A stretch of DNA of 12,984 nt from DASPJQ01 sp035299065 (lineage in GTDB: Bacteria > Bacteroidota > Bacteroidia > Flavobacteriales_D > UBA2798): NCBI GenBank assembly GCA_035299065.1, contig DATGXI010000180.1, positions 1 to 12,984 on the forward strand, given 5' to 3'. Under the pieces are notes generated by a model, which worked only from the letters and a program-made list of their open reading frames with translations, made no database searches and was not told the DNA's origin. Shown one piece after another: positions 6,982 through 12,984 of this stretch (the stretch's first letter is position 1; the number at the start of each line of letters is the position of its first letter). Both the position numbers and the translations under genes were made by a program.

Positions 6982-8526
6982 TTATTCAATTTTAACAATG
7001 CGCACAAATGCAGCCTGGCCATTTACATCAATCGTTTTAACCAGGTATGCGGCAGGCGGCAATTCATTTGTGTTCAATACAGCCGTCAAAGAATTTAACG
7101 CTATTCTTTTTTTCAATTTTCCATCAATACTATAGACCTCAATACGTTCAATTTTGACAGCAGATCTCACTTGCAATTCATTTGTAAACGGGTTAGGAAA
7201 TACCTCCACACCAGGAGGAGGATGGTTTGTTGATAATGGCTTATTAATCCATGCTGAGCGAAAATTTTCGTCAAGGGCTGGCATGTATACAATATTACGC
7301 ATGTAATCAGCCACGCCACAGGTAAGAGAGTCACCCTCGTAGGTTGTGAAGTCCAGCATATAATTATATGTGCTGTCAAGATACGCTACATGGTGAACAA
7401 AAAACGTATCGGTAGTTTGTTGAATAATTCCCAGTTTTATTTCATATTGTGCCGAATCAAGGTATTTAACCTCGTCAACATATGCCGTATCGGGTTCAAG
7501 GTAAAATCCAATAGCGGGCACGTGCAGTGCATCCAGCACAAGCGTGTCTGTATTCATTGGAACAGAACCAGGTTCATTCCAGGTATAATACATGTCACCA
7601 GTATCCCATAAAAAGAAACTTCTTTCGGTAACATATTTATTGGGCGTGGTTGACTCATCAGCATATCCATAAGTATAATATGCACTACGACACAGGCATG
7701 TATAATAAGTATAAGGATCGCCCCAGGAAAAAAGTCCATTCTTCAACGCTGAATGCCCCCAGTACGTATAGTCATTAGATGTGTTGCCGGTTGATGTTAC
7801 ATTGAAATAGCCGTCACACAAATTATAATTCTCGCAATCATACCCTTGCGGAACAGCATAATTACCATCACACGCGCTTCCTGTTTCCTCCCAGGTCAAC
7901 CCTCCAGGGTCCAATTCCATCCGAAAGGGATCACAAGGGGCATTGTCGCCTATATAAAGGGGAATACTTATACTATAGTAAAATTCACCACCATAGATGA
8001 TATAGTATGTATACTTTCCTGCAGGAAGACCAGTAAATACAGAATCATCTTCATATGTATCAAAAGTGTAGTTATTATAAAGATATGTTGACATACTGTT
8101 ATTCACGTGAAAAAAATGCAGCTCAATACCACCGTCATTGTTTGCAATTGTGGGATAAGTAATAATAATTGTATCAAGTATGGGTGGCGGCAAACTACCT
8201 TGTTGTTTGAACGGGAACATAACTTCCAGTTCATGGCAATTGCCATCAATGATTTTTGCTTCAATAAAAAATTGCTCGCACGCATTTTCAAGGTGCAACC
8301 CATCACTCAACGAAAACCTGTCAGGATCCCATTCATAAAACTGGGGTTTTGTAAACCATGTAATGGAATAAGGCGGAACCGTACCATAAGTAATTAAATC
8401 AACCGACCCGTCACACGCGCCAGGAGAAGTTTCATAATGAATAACAGGAAACATATAGATTTGACCAAACAATGAAAATGTACCCGTGATACATGTTAAA
8501 AACAGAATCAATAACAGCTTTTTCAT
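6982..8526 (-). CDS. T9SS-secreted SprB-like surface protein (paralogue B)
   Basis: I place the start at ATG 8526, giving 514 aa and a clean signal peptide (MKKLLLILFLTCITGTFSLFGQ); an in-frame ATG at 8577 would add 17 residues before it and is unlikely. Residues about 33-100 are a SprB-like domain (SPGACDGSVDLITYG, VPPYSITW, IIDGNC). A second domain is at about 118-200 (ANNDGGIELHF, DSVFTGLPAGKYTYY), with a Cys-rich, Tyr-rich middle (about 215-300) and a type A sorting domain at 442-514 (VFPNPFTNEL, IEVYSIDGKLKK, YLVKTIDVNG). It parallels the protein at 4686-6296 throughout, sharing DTL, YVD, QYEI and GDSLTCG, but it lacks the His/Gly insert. It should be exported through T9SS. It is divergent from lipoprotein B. 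Its function is unknown; the pairing with a lipoprotein is conserved between the two copies. Confidence 0.87.
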   Translation of the reverse strand: MKKLLLILFLTCITGTFSLFGQIYMFPVIHYETSPGACDGSVDLITYGTVPPYSITWFTKPQFYEWDPDRFSLSDGLHLENACEQFFIEAKIIDGNCHELEVMFPFKQQGSLPPPILDTIIITYPTIANNDGGIELHFFHVNNSMSTYLYNNYTFDTYEDDSVFTGLPAGKYTYYIIYGGEFYYSISIPLYIGDNAPCDPFRMELDPGGLTWEETGSACDGNYAVPQGYDCENYNLCDGYFNVTSTGNTSNDYTYWGHSALKNGLFSWGDPYTYYTCLCRSAYYTYGYADESTTPNKYVTERSFFLWDTGDMYYTWNEPGSVPMNTDTLVLDALHVPAIGFYLEPDTAYVDEVKYLDSAQYEIKLGIIQQTTDTFFVHHVAYLDSTYNYMLDFTTYEGDSLTCGVADYMRNIVYMPALDENFRSAWINKPLSTNHPPPGVEVFPNPFTNELQVRSAVKIERIEVYSIDGKLKKRIALNSLTAVLNTNELPPAAYLVKTIDVNGQAAFVRIVKIE

Positions 8527-8578
8527 AGGTTTTGAATTAGGTCTGGTAAAATAAGAAAATAAAAACAAAAAAAGCAAA

Positions 8579-8590
8579 TACCTAACGGTA
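8579..8590. promoter_or_regulatory. Short inverted repeat TACC-TAAC-GGTA upstream of T9SS paralogue B
   Basis: Perfect 4-bp arms surround a 4-nt spacer, 53 bp upstream of the start at 8526 and adjacent to the GTAGAAATACG pair. The arms match those of the receptor-operon repeats (TACC/GGTA), but the spacer is 4 rather than 8, so it may be chance. Confidence 0.3.
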
Positions 8591-8596
8591 AATAGG

Positions 8597-8607
8597 GTAG
8601 AAATACG
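8597..8607. promoter_or_regulatory. GTAGAAATACG motif, proximal copy, T9SS paralogue B promoter
   Basis: The 11-bp core is identical to those upstream of paralogue A. It lies 71 bp upstream of the start at 8526, against 67 bp in paralogue A, so the promoter geometry was kept after duplication. Confidence 0.6.
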
Positions 8608-8614
8608 TTCTTTT

Positions 8615-8633
8615 TGCGTAGAAATACGGTAAT
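8615..8633. promoter_or_regulatory. GTAGAAATACG motif, distal copy, T9SS paralogue B promoter
   Basis: TGCGTAGAAATACGGTAAT is identical over 19 bp to the proximal copy of paralogue A (6360-6378). Its core starts exactly 21 bp after the other core in this promoter. Confidence 0.6.
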
Positions 8634-8775
8634 TTTTCAGTTACATGTTTAAATTTATTCCTTGCAAAATTCACACATACGAAACCTTTTATTTTAACTA
8701 TTTGCGGTATGTTTCAACCATAACTTGGTTTTAACATTCCATTTTTGTAAATTAGTTGATATGAAATAAAAAGTC

Positions 8776-9087
8776 ATGAAAACATTGGGAAGAATGGCAG
8801 GTCTGGTAGCCATAACTCTTTTTTGCAGCTGCGGAATGAGTGAAGACCAGAAGATGAAAAAAATTGAAAAAGCCAGCGAGGAATATGCCAACCGGTTTTG
8901 CAATAAAACAAAAAATGAAAACATGGCAAGACCCATGTACGACATGCAATTTGATTATATGCTTGAGAATTTGCGTATGCAGGGACTTGAAAACCGCTCA
9001 ACCATCCGAATTGCCACCAACCTGTATGAGAAAAAAGTAAAGGAAATGTGTGGGCCAAAGTTTCCAAAAGAGTACAAAGACAGGTAA
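8776..9087 (+). CDS. Small lipoprotein with two conserved cysteines (paralogue B)
   Basis: A 103-aa protein with a short lipoprotein signal (MKTLGRMAGLVAITLFCSC, lipidated Cys most likely C19). SED follows closely after the Cys and resembles the acidic export signals of surface lipoproteins in this phylum, though that is weak evidence. The helical body (about 25-92) holds C42 and C92. The motif NLYEKKVKEMCGPKFPKEY matches ELFNNKVKESCPDKHP in the 114-aa paralogue, and the first body Cys is residue 42 in both. The acidic Thr/Pro tail of the paralogue is absent; this one ends soon after the second Cys. It is divergent from T9SS paralogue B with 249 bp between starts, repeating the arrangement of the first unit. 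The function is unknown. Confidence 0.82.
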   Translation: MKTLGRMAGLVAITLFCSCGMSEDQKMKKIEKASEEYANRFCNKTKNENMARPMYDMQFDYMLENLRMQGLENRSTIRIATNLYEKKVKEMCGPKFPKEYKDR

Positions 9088-9353
9088 ACACCTGCCTGAA
9101 TATGGACAGTTTAGAGGATTGATTTGGTTGAAACCCGGGAAATGTACAGTAACCGGAATTATACCAGGCACACTTGTTTGCACAACCTGAAAATCATGCA
9201 CGTGCAAGGGATTAATCAATTTCAGCCCGTTAACTAAAGGAAAACAAGAATCCAAGTTTCCTGCTAAAATCCACGGGCTCCTTAACATACGTTTAACAAC
9301 TTTTCGGGTGTATTTTTCGTTATTTAGGCATAATAATTGCGAATAGTACAACT

Positions 9354-9866
9354 ATGAAATTAAAATATTTAATCATACCCGTTTTAGCGCTGGGCCTTTT
9401 GGTTGGCCTTACATCAAGCCGCGTAAAAACTCCTGCTCCTGAATTGAAATGGTACACCAGCATGGATGAAGCCAACGCGCTTTCTCAAAAAACCGGTAAA
9501 CCCCTGTTTGCATTTTTTACCGGCAGTGACTGGTGTGGTTGGTGCATGAAATTACAGCGTGATGTTTTTGCAAAAGATGCATTTAAAACCTGGGCCGATA
9601 AAAACGTCATTCTTTTAGAACTTGATTTTCCAAGACGTAAACAATTATCGCCCGAATTGACGCAACAAAACGCAAATCTTCAGCAAGCTTTCCAGGTAAC
9701 CGGTTATCCAACCTGTTGGATATTTAAGGCCGAAAAAGATCCTGCGAAGAACCATTACAGCCTTAGCGCATACGGTTCGTTGGGGTATCCTACCGGGGCC
9801 GAAGTGGGCAAAGAAGAAGTGACGTTTTTAGCAAGCGCAAATAAAATCCTTGAGAACAAGAAATAA
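9354..9866 (+). CDS. Exported thioredoxin-fold protein with a CGWC active site
   Basis: A 170-aa protein with an N-terminal hydrophobic signal or anchor (about 4-20, KYLIIPVLALGLLVGLT) and a thioredoxin domain of the Thioredoxin_7/DUF255-like kind. GKPLFAFFTGSDWCGWC places the redox pair at C61 and C64, and VTGYPTCWIF places the cis-proline at P119, with an extra C121 just after it. It should act in the periplasm or at the envelope, reducing or isomerising disulfides. The neighbouring lipoproteins and secreted proteins are Cys-rich and are plausible clients, but that is inference from context. The start at 9354 gives the signal directly. It is transcribed rightward toward a strong terminator at 9961-9992. 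The 266 bp before it hold no other gene I can support, only a 10-bp palindrome (TGCACGTGCA, 9197-9206). Confidence 0.9.
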   Translation: MKLKYLIIPVLALGLLVGLTSSRVKTPAPELKWYTSMDEANALSQKTGKPLFAFFTGSDWCGWCMKLQRDVFAKDAFKTWADKNVILLELDFPRRKQLSPELTQQNANLQQAFQVTGYPTCWIFKAEKDPAKNHYSLSAYGSLGYPTGAEVGKEEVTFLASANKILENKK

Positions 9867-9960
9867 ATCTTCTGTTGCTTTCAATGGTGATTGAATAAAT
9901 ACCAAACAATAAACACTTCCAGATAATCAATAACAGATCTTTTCTGAATCAATACAAATA

Positions 9961-9992
9961 AAAAAAGCCTGTCGTTCGCGACAGGCTTTTTT
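9961..9992. terminator. Strong bidirectional terminator with a TTCG loop
   Basis: GCCTGTCG (9967-9974) and CGACAGGC (9979-9986) form a perfect 8-bp stem closed by TTCG, with A6 before and T6 after. It lies between the converging genes for the thioredoxin-like protein and the Lys/Cys-rich protein and can stop transcription from either side. Confidence 0.95.
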
Positions 9993-10013
9993 ATTTTATA
10001 AAGATGGCTTAAT

Positions 10014-10229
10014 TTATTTTGCCTTCTCTTCAGCTTTTTTGCAACAAGCGTGTTTGCTTGCTTCTTCTTTTTTGCAACAAGATTTCTTCTCGCAATTTTC
10101 TTTTTTCTTCCTGTCTTTTTTGTTGTCAGTCTTCTCCGTTTTTTCCTTTTCAGTAATAACCGAAGCAGCCGATACAGCTGTTGTGCCAATGAAAGCAACT
10201 AACGCTATGCTTAATAATACCTTTTTCAT
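10014..10229 (-). CDS. Small exported Lys/Cys-rich protein
   Basis: A 71-aa protein with a clear signal peptide (MKKVLLSIALVAFIGTTAVSAAS, cleavage near residue 21-22). The mature part is almost only Lys, Glu, Asp, Ala and Cys: KEKTEKTDNKKDRKKK and then C46, C51-C52 and C62-C63 with H60, in two similar CCKK units. The paired cysteines suggest metal binding or disulfide cross-linking, like an exported metallothionein-type peptide; I do not recognise a named family. The start is preceded by an A-rich leader (AATAAAGAA) typical of this phylum. It ends just before a terminator shared with the thioredoxin-like gene. A real signal peptide and a matching terminator argue that it is a gene rather than low-complexity noise. 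Confidence 0.75.
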   Translation of the reverse strand: MKKVLLSIALVAFIGTTAVSAASVITEKEKTEKTDNKKDRKKKENCEKKSCCKKEEASKHACCKKAEEKAK

Positions 10230-10348
10230 TTCTTTATTTGTTTAAATTTAAATGTTTACAATCGTTATACTCATTAAAATTACGCAAGTTTCGTGCAAAT
10301 CGTATACCACTCACCCTATTTAACATTAATTAAAATCAACATTATAGG

Positions 10349-11848
10349 TTAACTCATTGATTTTCTTTTATTTTCAAGATACTTTAAACTACTGTCCATG
10401 AGGGTTTTCATGAGCACATCGTCTTCCACAAAGGGCACATGGCGCCTGTATTCGGCCAGCAGGTGCTGCACCGTTTTGCTTGATTTTTCAGCATTCCTGA
10501 ATTCAAGGGCCTGGCAGGCGTTCAACAATTCAATGGCTAAAACACGCTTGGTATTTTCCAATACGCGGTAACATTTTGTAGCTGCATTGGCGCCCATGCT
10601 CACATGATCTTCCTGCCCGTTACTGGAATCAATGGTATCAACACTTGCCGGTGTACACAGTTGCTTGCTTTGGCTTACAATGCCTGCTGCGGTATACTGC
10701 GGTATCATAAACCCTGAATTTATTCCTGGTTTTTTCACCAAAAAGGCAGGTAGCCCGCGCTGACCTGAAATCAATTTATAAATACGCCTTTCTGAAATGC
10801 TTCCCAGTTCGGCAATGGCAATGGCTAAACTATCAAGCGCAATGGCCAGGGGTTGACCATGAAAATTTCCGGCACTTATAATTAAATCTTCATCCGGAAA
10901 AATAGTGGGATTATCACTCACCGAATTTATTTCGGTATTGAAAATATTTTTTACGTTTTGCAACACATCATAACTGGCGCCATGCACCTGCGGTATGCAC
11001 CTGAATGAATAAGGATCCTGCACATGTTCTTTTACACCTGAAAACAACTCACTGCCTTCAAGGTAATGGTTGATTTGTTCGGCAGTGTGTAATTGTCCTG
11101 CATGCGCACGAATGCGATGCACAAGCGGGTTAAACGGTTCAGGCCTTGCATCAAATGCTTCAATGCTTACAGCAGCAATTAAATTGGCCAGCGAAAGCAA
11201 TTGTGAGAACTCCTCTACTATTTCAACTCCGTATGCCCCCATGAACTGGGTACCGTTCAATAAAGCCAATCCTTCTTTTGCATCCAATTTTATGGCTGAC
11301 AAACCTGCGTTCTTAAATGCAATTTCTGCAGTAGTTCGATCTCCGTTATAAAATACTTCACCAAGTCCTATCAACGGCAGCGTTAAATGTGCAAGCGGTG
11401 CTAAATCACCACTGGCGCCCAATGAACCCTGCTGGTAAATAACTGGTATAATGTTGTTGTTGTACATTTCAGTGAGCAAATTCACAGTTTGTGTTTTTAC
11501 GCCTGAATGACCTAACGACATGTTGATGATCTTTAGCACCATCATGTTTTTTACAATGTGAACGGGAACAAGGTCACCCATGCCACAGGCATGCGACTTC
11601 ACCAGGTTTTCCTGCAATTGCTGCAGCTGATCGTTGCTGATAACTGTATCACATAAAGAACCAAAACCAGTGTTGATACCATAAATGGGTTTTTCAGCTT
11701 TCTTTAGTTTATTGTGTAAATACGAATAGCATTTTTCAATTTTTTGCTGTGCCTGTTCCCCGGTTTGCAAGGTATGGCCGCGTTGCACAAGGTCATACAC
11801 CCAATGCGTATCAAGCTTTTCAAGGTTATAGGTTTTGCTGGCTGACAT
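10349..11848 (-). CDS. hutH: Histidine ammonia-lyase
   Basis: A 499-aa enzyme that converts L-histidine to trans-urocanate and ammonia, the first step of histidine breakdown, in the cytoplasm. The MIO-forming triad A145-S146-G147 sits in GSLGASGDLAPLAHL. Y56 precedes GINTGFG (57-63), matching the catalytic tyrosine region. LNGTQ (197-201), QDPYSFRC (277-284), SDNP (311-314) and the GQEDHVSMG stretch with E413 are all present. SH at 85-86 in NLVKSHACG is the histidine-type selectivity pair; tyrosine and phenylalanine lyases differ here. Length is normal. The start is 2 bp after the yqgE stop, so the two genes are probably co-transcribed. No hutU, hutI or hutG lies within the window, so the rest of the pathway must be elsewhere if present. 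An aromatic lyase role is less likely. Confidence 0.95.
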   Translation of the reverse strand: MSASKTYNLEKLDTHWVYDLVQRGHTLQTGEQAQQKIEKCYSYLHNKLKKAEKPIYGINTGFGSLCDTVISNDQLQQLQENLVKSHACGMGDLVPVHIVKNMMVLKIINMSLGHSGVKTQTVNLLTEMYNNNIIPVIYQQGSLGASGDLAPLAHLTLPLIGLGEVFYNGDRTTAEIAFKNAGLSAIKLDAKEGLALLNGTQFMGAYGVEIVEEFSQLLSLANLIAAVSIEAFDARPEPFNPLVHRIRAHAGQLHTAEQINHYLEGSELFSGVKEHVQDPYSFRCIPQVHGASYDVLQNVKNIFNTEINSVSDNPTIFPDEDLIISAGNFHGQPLAIALDSLAIAIAELGSISERRIYKLISGQRGLPAFLVKKPGINSGFMIPQYTAAGIVSQSKQLCTPASVDTIDSSNGQEDHVSMGANAATKCYRVLENTKRVLAIELLNACQALEFRNAEKSSKTVQHLLAEYRRHVPFVEDDVLMKTLMDSSLKYLENKRKSMS

Positions 11849-11850
11849 AC

Positions 11851-12453
11851 TTAATTAAGCGAGGGATTTTCAGGAAAGTTTGAGATTATTTTATGCTTTT
11901 CACCCATTTGTTTGAGAATGGATTCCCATAAGTTTTCGTGTTCGGTATCCATAATTTCACCGGCTGCGCCATTGGCAATAATCCAGGAATTTTCTTTTAT
12001 TTCATTTTCAAGCTGACCAAAAGCCCAGCCTGCATAACCTAAAAAGAAACGTACTTGTTTTTTCGTGAGGTTTTGCTTTTCAATAAGCATTTTAAGGGTG
12101 TCAAAATTTCCGCCCATGTAAACACCTTCCAAAAGCGGTATGCTTCCCGGTAACAAATCACCAAGCGTATGTATATAATACAGGTTATTTGTTTTAACCG
12201 GACCACCATTGGCAATGCGCGTTTCAAAATGGGGAAAATCATTCATGATATCGTTGAGATCAATCTGCTCTACATAATGGTTCAACACAAAACCAAAGGT
12301 CCCCTCTTCGTTATGCTCCCCTATTAAAATTACCGAACGCCCAAAATGATCATCGTCAAGAAAGGGTTCTGACACCAGCAAACGTCCTTTTTTGGGCTTA
12401 AGCCGGTTTAATTTATTAAAATCAAACAGATCGTCAATTTTTTTGATTGACAT
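11851..12453 (-). CDS. yqgE: YqgE/AlgH family protein (UPF0301)
   Basis: A 200-aa cytoplasmic protein with the UPF0301 hallmarks. KKGRLLVSEPFLDDDHFGRSVILI (from about residue 21) is the family's leading motif, followed by EGTFGFVLNH, NGGPVKTNNLYYIHT and GSIPLLEGVYMGGNF. The FLGYAGWAFGQLENEIKENSW block matches the conserved GYAGW-GQLE stretch. The length is typical. The biochemical role is not settled; a regulatory role has been proposed for AlgH in pseudomonads. It heads a probable operon with hutH and is divergent from pdxH with 65 bp between the starts. Confidence 0.94.
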   Translation of the reverse strand: MSIKKIDDLFDFNKLNRLKPKKGRLLVSEPFLDDDHFGRSVILIGEHNEEGTFGFVLNHYVEQIDLNDIMNDFPHFETRIANGGPVKTNNLYYIHTLGDLLPGSIPLLEGVYMGGNFDTLKMLIEKQNLTKKQVRFFLGYAGWAFGQLENEIKENSWIIANGAAGEIMDTEHENLWESILKQMGEKHKIISNFPENPSLN

Positions 12454-12469
12454 ATTTACTACCTTTTGC

Positions 12470-12500
12470 GCTAAATTACGTTATAAATTCTCAATTTAGC
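12470..12500. promoter_or_regulatory. Inverted repeat in the yqgE-pdxH divergent control region
   Basis: GCTAAATT (12470-12477) and AATTTAGC (12493-12500) are perfect 8-bp arms around a 15-nt spacer, with arm centres 23 bp apart. It fills much of the 65-bp divergent gap, so it may be an operator or reflect two mirror-image promoters. I could not place a convincing -33/-7 pair. Confidence 0.4.
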
Positions 12501-12518
12501 ACGACAATTTATACCCAT

Positions 12519-12984
12519 ATGCAAAACGAGTTGAACGAATTCCTTGGTAATGACCGTAAACAGTTTGAAAAAAGCGAGTTACTGGAGAACAATACCCCTG
12601 CTGTACCCTTTGATTTATTCAATTTATGGCTTCAACAGGCAATTGACAACAACCTTTTGGAACCATATGCAATGACCCTGGCTACCAGTGTTGACAACAA
12701 ACCCAGTAACCGTGTTGTTTACCTGCGCGAGATTTATGCGAACGGGTATGGATTTTTCACAAATTATTTGAGCAAAAAAGGACTTGATCTTGCTAAAAAC
12801 CCAAATGCCTCAGTTTTGTTTTTCTGGCCGCAGGTTGAACGGCAAATACGGCTAGAAGGAGTAATTAAACCTGCTTCAAAAGAAATATCAGACAATTATT
12901 TTAACGGACGGCCGCGCAACAGCCAGGTGGGCGCGTGGGCATCAGAACAAAGTAAAATTATTCCCTCGCGCGAAACACTGAATG
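12519..12984 (+). CDS. pdxH: Pyridoxamine 5'-phosphate oxidase, 3' end missing
   Basis: The frame opens at ATG 12519 (MQNELNEFLGNDRKQFEKSEL) and runs 155 codons to the window end, so about a quarter of the usual roughly 215 residues is missing. Family features visible are FNLWLQQAIDNNLLEPYAMTLAT, RVVYLREI, the FMN/PLP-contact segment GYGFFTNYLSKKG, then SVLFFWP and ERQIRLEG. NYFNGRPRNSQVGAWASEQS followed by IPSRETL matches the conserved R-P--S-GAWAS-QS signature. It makes pyridoxal 5'-phosphate from the pyridoxine or pyridoxamine phosphate using FMN and oxygen. It is divergent from yqgE. Confidence 0.95.
   Translation, partial: MQNELNEFLGNDRKQFEKSELLENNTPAVPFDLFNLWLQQAIDNNLLEPYAMTLATSVDNKPSNRVVYLREIYANGYGFFTNYLSKKGLDLAKNPNASVLFFWPQVERQIRLEGVIKPASKEISDNYFNGRPRNSQVGAWASEQSKIIPSRETLN

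Noticed and set aside
8527..8577. Upstream ATG at 8577 for T9SS paralogue B
   Set aside because: It adds 17 residues before an otherwise ideal signal peptide, and the paralogue starts at the equivalent of 8526.
9081..9094. CAGGT-AAAC-ACCTG hairpin at the stop codon of lipoprotein B
   Set aside because: The stem is only 5 bp and no T-run follows, so I do not call it a terminator.
8998..9351. A 117-codon open frame on the minus strand covering the gap between lipoprotein B and the thioredoxin-like gene
   Set aside because: It overlaps the end of the lipoprotein gene, has no recognisable domain or signal, and its composition looks like antisense translation.
10349..11848. Tyrosine or phenylalanine ammonia-lyase, as in aryl-polyene or flexirubin pathways
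   Set aside because: The SH selectivity pair and the overall motifs are of histidine type, and no pigment-pathway genes are adjacent.

Overview
The window looks like a chromosomal segment of a Bacteroidota bacterium, probably from the Chitinophagales, Sphingobacteriales or Flavobacteriales side. Three things point there: two proteins with a type IX secretion (T9SS) C-terminal sorting domain, a TonB-dependent receptor with the N-terminal carboxypeptidase-regulatory-like domain typical of this phylum, and A-rich leaders without clear Shine-Dalgarno sequences. Base composition is moderately AT-rich throughout, and I see no insertion sequence, tRNA, rRNA, CRISPR array or phage gene.

Layout. (1) 2-799, minus strand: 3'-truncated gene for a DUF4272-type protein. 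(2) 883-4404, minus strand: a tight two-gene iron or siderophore operon, a TonB-dependent receptor followed after 3 bp by a PepSY transmembrane protein. Its 280-bp leader holds three copies of an ATACC-N8-GGTAT inverted repeat. (3) 4686-9087: a tandem duplication of a divergent gene pair. Each unit has a leftward T9SS-exported SprB-like protein (536 and 514 aa) and a rightward small lipoprotein with two conserved cysteines (114 and 103 aa). Both divergent intergenic regions carry two copies of GTAGAAATACG spaced exactly 21 bp apart. (4) 9354-10229: an exported thioredoxin-fold protein converging, across a strong terminator, on a small exported Lys/Cys-rich protein. (5) 10349-12453, minus strand: yqgE and hutH, 2 bp apart and probably co-transcribed. 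(6) From 12519, plus strand: pdxH, cut by the window end.

How the genes may work together. The receptor and PepSY protein fit ferric-siderophore uptake followed by reduction at the inner membrane. The duplicated T9SS-protein/lipoprotein pair is the least explained part: conserved pairing, divergent arrangement and shared promoter architecture suggest a co-regulated surface module, and one copy has gained a His/Gly-rich, Cys-bracketed insert that could bind metal. In all three leftward transcription units with promoter repeats, the nearest repeat edge lies about 67-71 bp upstream of the start codon. The right-hand part (yqgE, hutH, pdxH) is ordinary housekeeping and amino-acid metabolism.
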